A stretch of DNA of 64,000 bases, from assembly GCF_014648815.1 (NCBI RefSeq), contig NZ_BMRV01000011.1, positions 124,001 through 188,000 of the forward strand. Reading direction: 5' to 3'. Source of the stretch: Streptomyces flaveolus (GTDB lineage Bacteria; Actinomycetota; Actinomycetes; Streptomycetales; Streptomycetaceae). The translations under genes were made by a program, and so were the position numbers. How positions within the stretch are numbered: the stretch's first letter is position 1; each line of letters starts with the position of its first letter. Of the stretch, positions 32,687 to 42,130 are shown piece after piece. The notes beneath the pieces are model-generated. The model saw only the letters and a list, made by a program, of their open reading frames with translations. It was not told the DNA's origin and did not search any database.

Positions 32687-32956
32687 ATGGCGGGCTCACG
32701 GTTCGTACCCAACCGGCAGAACATCGCGTCGTTTCTGCGCACCCCGGAGACGCGGGCGCTGATCGAGCGGAAGACGCGGGCGGTCGCCGACGCGGCCGCG
32801 CAGGCATCGGAGGGCGGCGGGCAGTTCCGTGTCGACGTCGAGACGGGCGACCGTCGGGTGCGTGGCGCCGTGATAGGCGACTACTCGACCAGCGACCCCG
32901 AGGTGTCGCGGCGGGCGCTGCTGCGCGCGCTGGACGCCGCGCGGGCGGTCGAGTGA
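32687..32956 (+). CDS. Neck/tail-completion protein (89 aa)
   Basis: A short basic helical start (FVPNRQNIASFLRTPETRAL) then EGGGQFRVDVETGDRRVRGA and DPEVSRRALLRALDAARAVE, like the HK97 gp10-type neck proteins of actinophages. Position between stopper and tail terminator supports this. Confidence 0.65.
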   Translation: MAGSRFVPNRQNIASFLRTPETRALIERKTRAVADAAAQASEGGGQFRVDVETGDRRVRGAVIGDYSTSDPEVSRRALLRALDAARAVE

Positions 32957-33363
32957 TGGGCGGCCCGATCATCGGCTTCCCGGACGGGGTGGCGGTCGTG
33001 CGGGCGTACCTGCGCGACGCACTCGTCGCCCGCGGCATCGACGTGCCGGTCGGTACCCGCGTGCCCAACCCGCGGCCGGCCCGGTTCGTGCGACTGGAAC
33101 GGATCGGCGGAACCCGACTCGACCGGATCACCGACCGGCCCCGGATCGATGTGCACTGCTGGGGCGCGGACGACGAGCAGGTCGCCGACCTGGTCGGCGT
33201 CGTGCGGCCGCTGATGCTCGCAATCCCCGGATACCGCGGAGTGACCGCGTACGACGTCGCCGAGGTCGGCGGCCCGAACACGCTGCCCGACCCGGCGAGC
33301 GATCAGCCGCGGATCGTGTTCGCCGTCGAGGTGTCGCTACGCGGCGCCCCGCTCGCCCCGTGA
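32956..33363 (+). CDS. Tail terminator protein
   Basis: ATG overlaps the previous stop by one base. 135 residues with VRAYLRDALVARGIDVPVGT, RFVRLERIGGTRLDRITDRP and RIDVHCWGADDEQVADLV, the hallmark order of gpU-like tail terminators that cap the tail tube and join it to the head. Followed by a terminator hairpin. Confidence 0.8.
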   Translation: MGGPIIGFPDGVAVVRAYLRDALVARGIDVPVGTRVPNPRPARFVRLERIGGTRLDRITDRPRIDVHCWGADDEQVADLVGVVRPLMLAIPGYRGVTAYDVAEVGGPNTLPDPASDQPRIVFAVEVSLRGAPLAP

Positions 33364-33393
33364 CAACGGCTCACCCGCCGCAATGACCAACCA

Positions 33394-33424
33394 CCCCCGG
33401 CCGCCGCAGGGCGCCGGGGGTTTC
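33394..33424 (+). terminator. Rho-independent terminator before the major tail gene
   Basis: CCCCCGGC (33394-33401) pairs with GCCGGGGG (33413-33420), followed by TTT. It separates the head-connector genes from the tail genes and stands only 14 bp before the major tail protein ATG, so partial read-through or a promoter within must serve that gene. Confidence 0.75.
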
Positions 33425-33437
33425 CCATGGAGGACAC

Positions 33438-34097
33438 ATGTCCACACCGACACCGCCCGTCCTCGAAGACGGGCTGCGGGCCGACTACATCCGCAAACAG
33501 CTCGTGCAGGCGATCTACGCCGCCGACCCGAGCGCCCCCGCGGTCACCGCCCCGTTCGACACCGCGACGGGGGCACTCGTCGCGCTGCCCGCCGGGTATG
33601 TACCGGTCGGGTACACCACCGACGACGGGATCACGTTCACCTCGGATCTGTCGATGGCCGACACGACGTCGTCGCAGTCGACCGAGCCGACCCGGTCGGA
33701 CGTCGAGACGGAGACGCTCACCGGCGGGTACGCCCCGCAGGAGACGAACGCCGCCACGGTGTCCATGTACAAGGGTCTGTCCCTGGCGGGTACTGACGCG
33801 CTGCCCGCCATCGGTGAGCAGTGGGCGATCACCCGCCCGTCGGTGCCAAAGGTGCCCTACTACCGGCTGCTGTTCATCGGCATGGACTACGGCGACACCG
33901 GTCTGCCGATCTACGTCGTCAAGCACTACCCGCGAGCCCGGGTCACCTCGAAGGACGACCAGCAGTGGGCACGGTCCACGGAGACGCAGTGGCCGGTCAC
34001 CGTCCAGGCGTTCCGCGACCCGGTGCTGAAGACGTCGGAGAAGGAATGGGTCGATGGGCCCGGGTGGCGTGCGCTCGCCGCCCCGGCAACCCCGTAG
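33438..34097 (+). CDS. Major tail (tube) protein
   Basis: 219 residues, ATG at 33438 after GGAGG. ALPAGYVPVGYTTDDGITFT, TSSQSTEPTRSDVETETLTG and YYRLLFIGMDYGDTGLPIYV follow the actinophage major tail protein pattern, with mostly beta structure. Isolated between two hairpins, as expected for a highly expressed gene. Confidence 0.85.
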   Translation: MSTPTPPVLEDGLRADYIRKQLVQAIYAADPSAPAVTAPFDTATGALVALPAGYVPVGYTTDDGITFTSDLSMADTTSSQSTEPTRSDVETETLTGGYAPQETNAATVSMYKGLSLAGTDALPAIGEQWAITRPSVPKVPYYRLLFIGMDYGDTGLPIYVVKHYPRARVTSKDDQQWARSTETQWPVTVQAFRDPVLKTSEKEWVDGPGWRALAAPATP

Positions 34098-34098
34098 A

Positions 34099-34119
34099 CC
34101 CCCTCGATCGGGCGAGGGG
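34099..34119 (+). terminator. Hairpin after the major tail gene
   Basis: CCCCTCG and CGAGGGG pair around a 6-nt loop immediately after the stop at 34097. A further CCCTCGCCCCC at about 34154 could form an alternative, longer pairing. No T-run. Confidence 0.6.
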
Positions 34120-34202
34120 CGGCGGTTCTGGGTGAGCCCCGACCGTCCCTCGCCCCCCTTGCATGCTCACCCGCTGCTCACCCGAGGAAGAGAGAGACGA
34201 TC

Positions 34203-34541
34203 ATGAGCAAGCCGAACGGGAAGCGGTACCGCCTGGAGACCGTGCGCCGGTCGTACGTCGACGCGGTCGGCGGCGAGCGCGTCGAGTTCGAGGTCGGCCC
34301 CGAGGACGCCCCGCAGGTGTTCAGCTTCCCTCACCCGGTGTTCGCCCCGGACGACGTGAACAAGGGGCTGAACGACGTGCAGGGCGAGGGCGACGAAGCG
34401 AGCGCCCGCGTGCTGCTCGGCGACCAGTACGACGCGTTCATCGCCGCGGGCGGCGACCCGACGTCGGTCATGCTGCTGTACGTCGGTGTCCGTAACGAGG
34501 CGCAGGACACGGTCGCGAAGGTACGCCCTACGAAGGGGTAG
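34203..34541 (+). CDS. Tail assembly chaperone, short form (gpG-like)
   Basis: 112 residues starting MSKPNGKRYRLETVRRSYVD after GAAGAGAGAG. Acidic with VFSFPHPVFAPDDVNKGLND, typical of the first tail assembly chaperone encoded between tube and tape measure. The stop TAG at 34539-34541 is bypassed by a -1 shift in the longer product. Confidence 0.82.
   Translation: MSKPNGKRYRLETVRRSYVDAVGGERVEFEVGPEDAPQVFSFPHPVFAPDDVNKGLNDVQGEGDEASARVLLGDQYDAFIAAGGDPTSVMLLYVGVRNEAQDTVAKVRPTKG
34533..34541 (+). promoter_or_regulatory. Candidate -1 ribosomal frameshift site of the tail chaperones
   Basis: In frame the codons are AAG GGG TAG (34533-34541). Slipping back one base in the four-G run gives GGG GTA GGC and enters the open frame that runs to 35008. 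GGG to GGG re-pairing in the A site is perfect; re-pairing in the P site is poor, so this is a single-tRNA slip or the true site is slightly different. Confidence 0.55.
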
Positions 34542-35008
34542 GCGACGGCGACGACGTCGTCGAGACCTACACGTACACCGTCCTTGACGTCCTCGGCGAG
34601 CACCCCGAGGCGGTCGAGGCCGACCTAGCGCACCACTACCCCGGTTATGGGCCCGGCGGCCCGCTCGCCGCGTACTGGCGGGGCGAGATCAGCCTGCGAT
34701 GGCTGCGCGTCATGGTCGAGCAGCTCCCCCCGACGGGGGCAACGGCCCGCGCGGTCAACGGGCACGCGTGGCAGCCGCTCGACTTCGCGGCCGCCGACTC
34801 CCGCGATCTCGCCGCGCTGATGTTCACCGCGTTCGTCAACGCCAACCGGAAAGAGGGCACGCAGGCGATGCCGTGGCCCGAGCCGGGATGGCGGCCGGGC
34901 GATCCGCTGCCCGAGGACGTCGAGACGAAGCGGGCGCAGGACCGGGCGCAGGCCCGTGCCGCGTACGAGCACATCACCGCACAAGTACTGCCCTCGAAGG
35001 GGGAATGA
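34538..35008 (+). CDS. Frameshift extension of the tail assembly chaperone (gpT-like)
   Basis: The -1 frame after the short chaperone is open for 156 codons with no good start of its own near 34541; the first ATG is at 34712. It reads TVLDVLGEHPEAVEADLAHH and WRGEISLRWLRVMVEQLPP, the typical sequence of actinophage gpT parts. Made as a fusion it gives a protein of about 268 residues. The pair of forms guides tape measure and tube assembly. Confidence 0.75.
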   Translation, partial: VGDGDDVVETYTYTVLDVLGEHPEAVEADLAHHYPGYGPGGPLAAYWRGEISLRWLRVMVEQLPPTGATARAVNGHAWQPLDFAAADSRDLAALMFTAFVNANRKEGTQAMPWPEPGWRPGDPLPEDVETKRAQDRAQARAAYEHITAQVLPSKGE

Positions 35009-35011
35009 GGC

Positions 35012-38000
35012 ATGCCGGTCGAGGTCGGCGTCGGGTACGTGTCCGTCGTCCCCGAGGCGCGCGGGTTCGGCCGGCTGCTCACTCAGCAGATACGCGGCGA
35101 GTCCGTGAGCGTCGGCGACACGGCCGGGCAGGAAGCCGGCCGGGGGTTCCTCGGCGGGATCGGCGGCGTCGTCAAGGCCGGTATCGCGGGCGTCGCTGCG
35201 GGTGCGGGCGCGTTGTTCGCGGCCGGTTTCGCCGAGGCGGTCGAGCAGGACAAGAGCAACGCGAAGCTAGGGGCGCAACTCGGGCTCACAGAGAAGGAGT
35301 CCGCGCGCGCGGGGAAGATCGCCGGCGACGTGTACGCGAAGGGGTACGGCGAGTCGATCGACCAGGTCAACGACGCGCTCAAGGGACTCGCGCAGAACGG
35401 CGTCACGTCGATCAACGCCCCGAAGAAGGAACTCGTCGGGCTGTCCAAGAGCGCGCTCGCGCTCGCCGAGACGTTCGACGCCGACGTCGGCGAGTCCGCG
35501 AAGGCCGTCGGCCAGTTGATCCGCACGGGCCTGGTCAAGAACGGGCAGGAAGGTTTCGACCTGCTCACGGCCGGGTTCCAGTCGGGCGCCGACAAGGCCG
35601 GCGACCTGATCGACACGGTCAACGAGTACAGCACGCAATGGAGGAAGGCCGGGCTCGACGGGGCGACCGCGATCGGTCTGATCAATCAGGCGTTGCAGGC
35701 CGGCGCCCGCGACGGTGACGTCGCCGCCGACGCGATCAAGGAATTCAGTATCCGCGCCATCGACGGCAGCAAGACGACCGCCGACGGGTTCAAGATGCTG
35801 AAGCTCAACGCCGCCGACATGGCGCGCGGGTTCGCGCAGGGCGGCGAGACGGCAAAGGGCGTCCTCGACGTCACCCTCGACCGGCTGCGCGGCATCAAGG
35901 ATCCGGTGCTTCAGTCGCAGGCAGCGGTCGCCCTGTTCGGTACGCAGGCCGAGGACCTCGGGGCGAGTTTGCTCGCGATGGATCCGTCGACAGCCGCGAA
36001 GGGTATCGGCGACGTCGGCGGCGCCGCGGAGCGCATGGGTAAGCAGGTCCACAACACGGCGACGCAGCCACTCGAAGTGTTCAAGCGGCAGGCGCTGCAG
36101 GGCCTCGCCACCTTCGCTGACAAGTACGCGCTTCCGGCGCTCGCCCGGTTCGGATCGGTCCTCAACGACCGTGTACTGCCGCCGGCGCAGCGGATCGGCG
36201 GCGAGCTCGTGAACGTGCTCGTGCCCGCGGTCAAGGGCACGGCCGACGCGTTCATGGGCGGCGTTCAGTGGGTCAAGGATTATGGGGCGTGGCTGATCCC
36301 GCTCGGCGTCGCGATCGGCGGTGTTGCGGTCGTGGCCGGTGCCTCGACGATCGCCACGTGGGGCATGACCGCCGCATTCTCGATCTATCGCGGCGTCATC
36401 CTGGCGGTGACCGCGGTCACCCGCGGGTGGGCGGTCGTGCAGGGCGTACTCAACGCGGTCATGTCGGCGAACCCGATCGGTCTGGTCGTCGTCGGGATCA
36501 TGGCACTCGTCGCTGCGGCGATCGTCGCGTACACCAAGGTCGGTTGGTTCCGCGACGTCGTGCAAGCCACCTGGTCCGGGATCAAGGCGGGTTGGGATCT
36601 GCTGTGGAACGGGGCGCTGCGGCCCGGGTTCGGGTACCTCATGACCGGGCTGCAGGCTATCGGCACGGCCGCGTCGTGGCTGTGGTCGACGGTGCTGCAG
36701 CCGACGTTTTCGGCGATCGGGCTCGGCGCGCGCATCCTGTTCGCGGTCGTGGCGACGGTGCTCATCACGCCGTTCGTGATCGCATTCCGCGGGCTGGCCG
36801 CGGTCGGTTCGTGGCTGTGGACGAGCGCGCTGCAGCCGACGTTCGCGGCGATCGGCGCGGGCGCACAGTGGTTGTGGACGAGCGCGATCAAACCGGCGTG
36901 GGACGGGATCGTGGCCGGGGCGTCGTGGCTGTGGACGCAGGTAGAGACGATCTTCGGGTGGTTCAAGGCCGGTATTCGCGTGCTCGGTTCGGTCGGGACG
37001 TGGCTGTACACGACCGCGATCCGACCCGCGTTTCAGGGCATTGTCGTCGTGGCCGGGTGGCTGTGGACCGGCGTAAAGGTCGTGTTCGGCTGGTTCAAGG
37101 CCGGGTTGAAGGCGCTCGGCGACGCCGGGACGGCGCTGTACCGGGTCGCGATCAAGCCTGCGTTCGACGGGATCGGCGCGGCCGCGTCGTGGCTGTGGAC
37201 GAAGGCGCTCAAGCCGGCGTTCGACGCCGGAAAGACCGGGGTCGGGCTGTTCGGGAAGGCGTTCAGCGTCGCGAAGGATGCCATCGCGAAGGCGTGGGGG
37301 CAGGTTTCCGATATCGCCAAAAAGCCTGTCAACTTCATTATCGAATGGGTGTATTCGAAAGGAATTAAGGCGGTTTGGGATAAAGTAGCCGGGTTTGTTG
37401 GGCTCGATAAGCTGCCCGCCGCACCGAAGCTGCTCGCCAACGGTGGCCGCACCCATGGCGGCATCCCCGGCAAGGACTCCATCCCGGCGCTGATGATGGC
37501 CGACGAGTTCGTCGTGAAGCGCGACAGCGCCCGCTCGGTCGGGTTCGGGACGCTGGAGTACATCAACCGCACAGGCGAGCTGCCGCCCGCGCCGGTGCAG
37601 AAGTTCGCCGACGGCGGCGTCGTCGGGGACATCGCCGGATGGATCGGCGACAAAGCAAAGAAGGTGGGCGGCGCCATCATGGACGGCGCCGACTTCATCG
37701 CCAACCCCGGGAAGCTGTGGGACAAAGCCGTCGGGTACGTGAAGGATCGGATCGCGAAGATCGGCCAATCCCGGTGGGCGCAGGTCCTCGCGAAGTTCCC
37801 GCTGAAAATGCTCTCCGGGCTGAAAGACAAGATCGTCGGTGCGGCAAAGGGATTCCTAGGCGACGACGGCGGCGGGAACATCGGCGGCACGATCCCCTCG
37901 GGGCAGCGCCGCAGCATCATCACGCAGGCACTCGCCGCGGCCGGGGTGCCGCCGCCCGGCACACTCGCGCAATGGCTGGCCGGGCTCAACACCCTGATCA

Positions 38001-38623
38001 CGAGGGAAAGCGGATGGAACCCGCGCGCCGCCAACAACTGGGATATCAACGCCCGCAACGGCGTGCCGAGCCAAGGCTTGGCCCAGACGATCCCGCCGAC
38101 GTTCTACGCGTACGTGCCCAAGTCGCTGCGCTCGCGCGGGATCCTCGACCCCGTCGCCAACGTAGCGGCCGCGACCCGGTACATCGTGGCGCGGTACGGC
38201 AACATCACGCGCGTACAGCAAGCCAACGCGAACCGGCCCCCAGCCGGGTATGCGGGTGGCGGCGTACCGAAGCCCGGCGAGCTCGCATGGGTCGGTGAAC
38301 GCGGCCCCGAGCTGTACCAGTTCGGCGGCGGCGGCCGGGTCATCGATCACGAGTCGTCGATGCAGATCGCCGCGACCGAAGTCGGCGCCGGGCTCGTCGC
38401 CGCCATGTCCAAGCGGCTGCCGACCGTCGATCTGTCGGCCGCGCGAGCAGCGTCGGCGATCCCGGCCGCCGCGCAGCCGGCTGCCGTCGACGGGGCGCTG
38501 CGCCGCGGCGACACGATCGTCGTCCGCATCGGTGAGCACGAGTTCCAGGCGGTCATCGACGAGCGGGTCGACGCAGGGTTCAACGACGCGCGCCGGCGCA
38601 GGCGCGCAGGAGCAAGGGGGTAA
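35012..38623 (+). CDS. Tape measure protein with lytic transglycosylase domain
   Basis: 1203 residues, the largest gene, setting tail length. N-terminal helical tape, hydrophobic segments near 430-510, then repeats of the type WLWTSALQPTFAAIGAGAQ / WLWTKALKPAFDAGKTG between about 545 and 750. A C-terminal SLT-type transglycosylase domain lies at about 985-1085 with catalytic E999 in LITRESGWNPRA, followed by QGLAQTIPPTFYAYVP. The enzyme part locally opens peptidoglycan when DNA is injected. The end (GERGPELYQFGGGGRVIDHE) is typical too. Confidence 0.92.
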   Translation: MPVEVGVGYVSVVPEARGFGRLLTQQIRGESVSVGDTAGQEAGRGFLGGIGGVVKAGIAGVAAGAGALFAAGFAEAVEQDKSNAKLGAQLGLTEKESARAGKIAGDVYAKGYGESIDQVNDALKGLAQNGVTSINAPKKELVGLSKSALALAETFDADVGESAKAVGQLIRTGLVKNGQEGFDLLTAGFQSGADKAGDLIDTVNEYSTQWRKAGLDGATAIGLINQALQAGARDGDVAADAIKEFSIRAIDGSKTTADGFKMLKLNAADMARGFAQGGETAKGVLDVTLDRLRGIKDPVLQSQAAVALFGTQAEDLGASLLAMDPSTAAKGIGDVGGAAERMGKQVHNTATQPLEVFKRQALQGLATFADKYALPALARFGSVLNDRVLPPAQRIGGELVNVLVPAVKGTADAFMGGVQWVKDYGAWLIPLGVAIGGVAVVAGASTIATWGMTAAFSIYRGVILAVTAVTRGWAVVQGVLNAVMSANPIGLVVVGIMALVAAAIVAYTKVGWFRDVVQATWSGIKAGWDLLWNGALRPGFGYLMTGLQAIGTAASWLWSTVLQPTFSAIGLGARILFAVVATVLITPFVIAFRGLAAVGSWLWTSALQPTFAAIGAGAQWLWTSAIKPAWDGIVAGASWLWTQVETIFGWFKAGIRVLGSVGTWLYTTAIRPAFQGIVVVAGWLWTGVKVVFGWFKAGLKALGDAGTALYRVAIKPAFDGIGAAASWLWTKALKPAFDAGKTGVGLFGKAFSVAKDAIAKAWGQVSDIAKKPVNFIIEWVYSKGIKAVWDKVAGFVGLDKLPAAPKLLANGGRTHGGIPGKDSIPALMMADEFVVKRDSARSVGFGTLEYINRTGELPPAPVQKFADGGVVGDIAGWIGDKAKKVGGAIMDGADFIANPGKLWDKAVGYVKDRIAKIGQSRWAQVLAKFPLKMLSGLKDKIVGAAKGFLGDDGGGNIGGTIPSGQRRSIITQALAAAGVPPPGTLAQWLAGLNTLITRESGWNPRAANNWDINARNGVPSQGLAQTIPPTFYAYVPKSLRSRGILDPVANVAAATRYIVARYGNITRVQQANANRPPAGYAGGGVPKPGELAWVGERGPELYQFGGGGRVIDHESSMQIAATEVGAGLVAAMSKRLPTVDLSAARAASAIPAAAQPAAVDGALRRGDTIVVRIGEHEFQAVIDERVDAGFNDARRRRRAGARG

Positions 38624-38628
38624 GAAGG

Positions 38629-40044
38629 ATGCCGATGATCGTCGATCCGGGGGCGCCGCAGATCACGCCGCCGGAACGGATCGTGTCGCCCGACGGATGG
38701 TTCGCGGCGATCGTCGACGAGCTGTGGGCGGGCGTGACGCTGTCGTACAACGGCGCCACCCCGCCCGCCGCGCGGAACCTGGTGCTGAACCCGTCGGCCG
38801 AAGTCGATCTGTCGAACACGACGCTGTACTCATTCGCCACCCGCGCCCGGATCACGAGCGACGCCGCGCGCGGGGTGGCGTCCATCCAGCACACGCAGAC
38901 GTCCGGAGGCACGTTCTCCGGCACGCGGTACGCGATCGCGCCGGCGGCCGCGGGCACCGTGCTGACTGCGTCGGTGTGGGTCAAGGTCCCGGGGACCGGC
39001 ACGACGTGCTTTTTCGCGTTCCGTTCCGCGTCCGCGACGCTGCAGCTGGTCAGCGTGGGCACCCCGGCACCGAACCAGTGGGTTCGACTGTCCGGCACGT
39101 ACACCGTGCCCGCCGGGCAGACCGTGACCGAGGTCGCCATCGCCCACAACGCGCCCGTGGGGACGGTGTGGCTGGCCGACGCGATGATGGTCGAGGCCGG
39201 GGTGAGTGCCCCGTCCGACTATGTCGACGGATCGACGCCGGGCGCCGTGTGGGAGGGCGCCCCGAACGCGTCGCCGTCGCAGCTCGTGACCGCCGTACCG
39301 AACGCCGCCGAGGTGCTGCAGGTGCGGATCACCCGCACCGACCCGGGCGCCACGGAACCCGTCCCCGTCCGTTCGGGCGACCCGGCGTGGGCGGTCGAGG
39401 GCGTCGGCGCCGCGTATGACCACGAGGCGCCCCTCGGGGTGCCCGTCATCTACACCGCGACACCGATCTACCAGGACGGCAGCACCGGCCCGTCGTCGGC
39501 GCTCGCGGTCACCGTCCCGGCGCCCGAGCCGGGCGAGGACCGCGACCTATGGGTCAAGTCGATCGACGAGCCGGGACTGTCCATGCGGGTGATGCTCGTC
39601 GACTGGCCCGGACCGACCGCGACCGGCCGGCAGGAAACCCTCGACGTCGACGGGTCGCCGTACCGGGCGGTCGCCTATGACGTGCACGGCGCCGAAACGA
39701 TCCCGATCGTCGTCGACGTGCCACCCGAGGACGTCGACCGCATGCGCGAGCTGCTGCGGTCGGGGGTGCTGCTCGCGCAGGCACGGCCCGGCTACTACTT
39801 CCCCGACGCGTTCCACGTCCCGGCGGACATCACCGGCCCGACACCGACGGGCAAACTCGGCTCATCCGAGGGCTACCGGTTCGGGTGGACGATCGAGCCG
39901 TTCGAGCGGCCCGACCCCGCCGGGCAGCCCATGATGCTGCCGAACTGGTCCTATGACCGGATGGCCGCGCAGTTCGGCACCTATGACGCGGTCGCCGGCT
40001 CGTACAGCTCATATGCGGCGCTGTCGACCGACGGAGTGCTGTAG
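38629..40044 (+). CDS. Minor tail protein with carbohydrate-binding-like domain
   Basis: 471 residues. Residues 45-200 resemble a CBM-like jelly roll: NLVLNPSAEVDLSNTTLYSF, YAIAPAAAGTVLTASVWVKV, WVRLSGTYTVPAGQTVTEVA and VWLADAMMVEAG. A second beta-rich part follows. Position right after the tape measure suits a distal-tail protein; the CBM-like insert may bind host cell-wall sugars. Confidence 0.7.
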   Translation: MPMIVDPGAPQITPPERIVSPDGWFAAIVDELWAGVTLSYNGATPPAARNLVLNPSAEVDLSNTTLYSFATRARITSDAARGVASIQHTQTSGGTFSGTRYAIAPAAAGTVLTASVWVKVPGTGTTCFFAFRSASATLQLVSVGTPAPNQWVRLSGTYTVPAGQTVTEVAIAHNAPVGTVWLADAMMVEAGVSAPSDYVDGSTPGAVWEGAPNASPSQLVTAVPNAAEVLQVRITRTDPGATEPVPVRSGDPAWAVEGVGAAYDHEAPLGVPVIYTATPIYQDGSTGPSSALAVTVPAPEPGEDRDLWVKSIDEPGLSMRVMLVDWPGPTATGRQETLDVDGSPYRAVAYDVHGAETIPIVVDVPPEDVDRMRELLRSGVLLAQARPGYYFPDAFHVPADITGPTPTGKLGSSEGYRFGWTIEPFERPDPAGQPMMLPNWSYDRMAAQFGTYDAVAGSYSSYAALSTDGVL

Positions 40045-41189
40045 TGCTGCCGATCAGCGATGCCGCGCTGCACGGGCTGCGCGCCGCACGCCGGCCGGGC
40101 CGCGCCGAGTGGTCGAACGACGGCGGCCGCACCTGGACCCCGGCACGGATCGGTGACGCCGACGTGCGGCCCGACCGCACCGCGGAATGCCGGTACTCGG
40201 CATCCGCCGAGCTGCTCGGCGTGCCGCTGGGGCGTAGCGGTATCAACTCCGTCGCGACCCGCGTGCGGCTGTTCCAAGGGATCGCCGCGCCGCGCATGCC
40301 CGAACCCGAATGGATCCCGGCCGGCGTGTACGTCGTCGACGACGTCGAGCGAACCCGGCTCGGGGCAAGCGTCGAACTGCTCGGCACCGAAGACGCCATC
40401 AGGGGCGCGAAGTTTCCGACGCCGCGCACCCTCGGGCCGAACTCGGCTCGGGCGCTGCTGCCCGACCTGGTCGGCGAGGCACTGCCCGGGGCGACGGTGT
40501 CATGGCGGCGCGGCGTCGACCCGGACACGGAAGTGCCCAAGTTCGTTGCCGACGAGGACCGGTGGCAGGCGCTCAGCGCGGGCACCGACTCGGCGGGCAC
40601 GCAGACCGGTATCGCCGCGGCGATGGGGGCCGAGCTGTACGTCGACGCCCGCGGCGTGCCGACCGTCGCCCCGGTGCCGACGATCGCCGACGACGTCGTG
40701 TGGCGGATCCCGTACGGCGTCGCCGTCGCCAAACCGGCCGAGCGGCAGACCGCGGAGGGCCTGGTGAACGTGTGGGTGATCTCCGGGGACGGCGGCGACG
40801 GCACGCCCGCTGTCGGCCCGATCTATGTGTGGGACGACGACCCGAACTCGCTCACGTTCGCCGGACCCGACCCGATCAACGACCCGCTCGCGCCGCAGCG
40901 GCTCGGGCTCACCCACGTGCGGGTGCGAGTCGAGCGGTACACCTCCGCGCTGATCACCTCGGAGGCGCAGGCGTACACCGTCGGCCGGGCCCGGCTCGCC
41001 GACTCCACCGGCGTGCAGTCGTCGCTGTCGTTCACGACCGTGTGCAATCCGGCGTTGGAGCCGGGCGACGTCGTCGAGGTCGAGGTGCGGCCCGGTGAGT
41101 GGCAGAGGCACATCATCGACAGCAACCCCTACACGCTCGGCGGGGTGTCGATGGCGTGCACGACCAGGACGAGCACACGGAGGCTGTGA
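40044..41189 (+). CDS. Tail tip protein (DUF5047-like)
   Basis: GTG at 40044 overlaps the previous stop. 381 residues with SDAALHGLRAARRPGRAEWS, a section on VYVVDDVERTRLGASVELLG, and GDVVEVEVRPGEWQRHIIDS at the end, as in phage tip proteins of the gp27/DUF5047 kind that form the hub of the tail end. Confidence 0.65.
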   Translation: MLPISDAALHGLRAARRPGRAEWSNDGGRTWTPARIGDADVRPDRTAECRYSASAELLGVPLGRSGINSVATRVRLFQGIAAPRMPEPEWIPAGVYVVDDVERTRLGASVELLGTEDAIRGAKFPTPRTLGPNSARALLPDLVGEALPGATVSWRRGVDPDTEVPKFVADEDRWQALSAGTDSAGTQTGIAAAMGAELYVDARGVPTVAPVPTIADDVVWRIPYGVAVAKPAERQTAEGLVNVWVISGDGGDGTPAVGPIYVWDDDPNSLTFAGPDPINDPLAPQRLGLTHVRVRVERYTSALITSEAQAYTVGRARLADSTGVQSSLSFTTVCNPALEPGDVVEVEVRPGEWQRHIIDSNPYTLGGVSMACTTRTSTRRL

Positions 41190-42118
41190 TGGGGGACGCC
41201 GCCCGCGCGTTCGGCGAGGACACTGCCCGCACATCGAAGGGCGCGGCCACGGTGCAGACCGTTTCGGCGCAGGTCGTCGACGTCACCGACCGGGGCGTCA
41301 ACCTGATGTTGTCCGGGGCGCTCGTCATCGACGTGCCGTGCCTCGGCGCGTACCGCAACCGGCAGCCGGGCGACTGGGTCATGGTCCGTACCGGATCACG
41401 GCCGGTCGTCCTCGGCCGGCCCGAGGACGACCCCGGCGGCACCGACGAGGAATCGGTGCGGGCAATCGCAACGGAGGTCGCCCTCGACGCGCAGGTGATG
41501 CGCGCAGCGACGTGGGGCACCGCGGCACCGTCGGGTACCGGCTGGCAGACCGTCACGACCATGTACCTACGCAAGAACAGCGAGGGAAAGGTCGAGCTGT
41601 ACGGGCAACTCGGCTCACAGTCCGACACGTCACCGTCCGCGCCGCCGGCCCGGGGCGCGAAGCCGGTCACGCTCACCCCGACCGATTATGGGTCGTGGCG
41701 CACCGGCAAGCCCGACTCGTATGCCACCTATCCGACGCAAGGCGACTGGACCGGCGGCGGCAACCGGCGCGGCGCGTTCTTCTACGGCACGGCGATCGCC
41801 GCCGCGTGCGCGGGCAAGACCGTGACCCGTATGGAGCTCACGCTCACCCGCCGCCGGGGCTCGGGGGTGAATGCGGCCCGGCCGGTGCACGTCTACCTGC
41901 ACGGCTACACGTCCGCGCCGTCGGGGCAGCTCACCCTCGGCGACGGCCCGCAATCCCTCATGTCCCTGTCGGTGGGGGCGACACGCACGGCGGTGCTGCC
42001 GTCGGCGTGGCGGTCGGCGCTCGCGTCCGGCTCGGCGCGTGGGTTCGCCGTGTATGCGACCGGATCCCGGGACTACATGTCGCTGTCCGGCGGAAAACTG
42101 AAGATCACGTTCGGATAG
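41189..42118 (+). CDS. Minor tail protein (309 aa)
   Basis: ATG overlaps the previous stop by one base; the frame is open upstream but overlaps the tip gene. N-terminal beta barrel-like part (TVSAQVVDVTDRGVNLMLSG, YRNRQPGDWVMVRTGSRPVV), a collagen-free linker and a C-terminal beta-sandwich (VTRMELTLTRRRGSGVNAAR; PVHVYLHGYTSAPSGQ) resembling a lectin-like module. Probably part of the tail tip or fibre. Confidence 0.6.
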   Translation: MGDAARAFGEDTARTSKGAATVQTVSAQVVDVTDRGVNLMLSGALVIDVPCLGAYRNRQPGDWVMVRTGSRPVVLGRPEDDPGGTDEESVRAIATEVALDAQVMRAATWGTAAPSGTGWQTVTTMYLRKNSEGKVELYGQLGSQSDTSPSAPPARGAKPVTLTPTDYGSWRTGKPDSYATYPTQGDWTGGGNRRGAFFYGTAIAAACAGKTVTRMELTLTRRRGSGVNAARPVHVYLHGYTSAPSGQLTLGDGPQSLMSLSVGATRTAVLPSAWRSALASGSARGFAVYATGSRDYMSLSGGKLKITFG

Positions 42119-42130
42119 GAGCGGGTTCGT

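Noticed and set aside
35267..37768. 833-codon leftward frame opposite the tape measure
   Set aside because: It mirrors the tape measure's codon third-position GC and gives low-complexity Arg/Asp-rich protein; the rightward gene is unambiguous.
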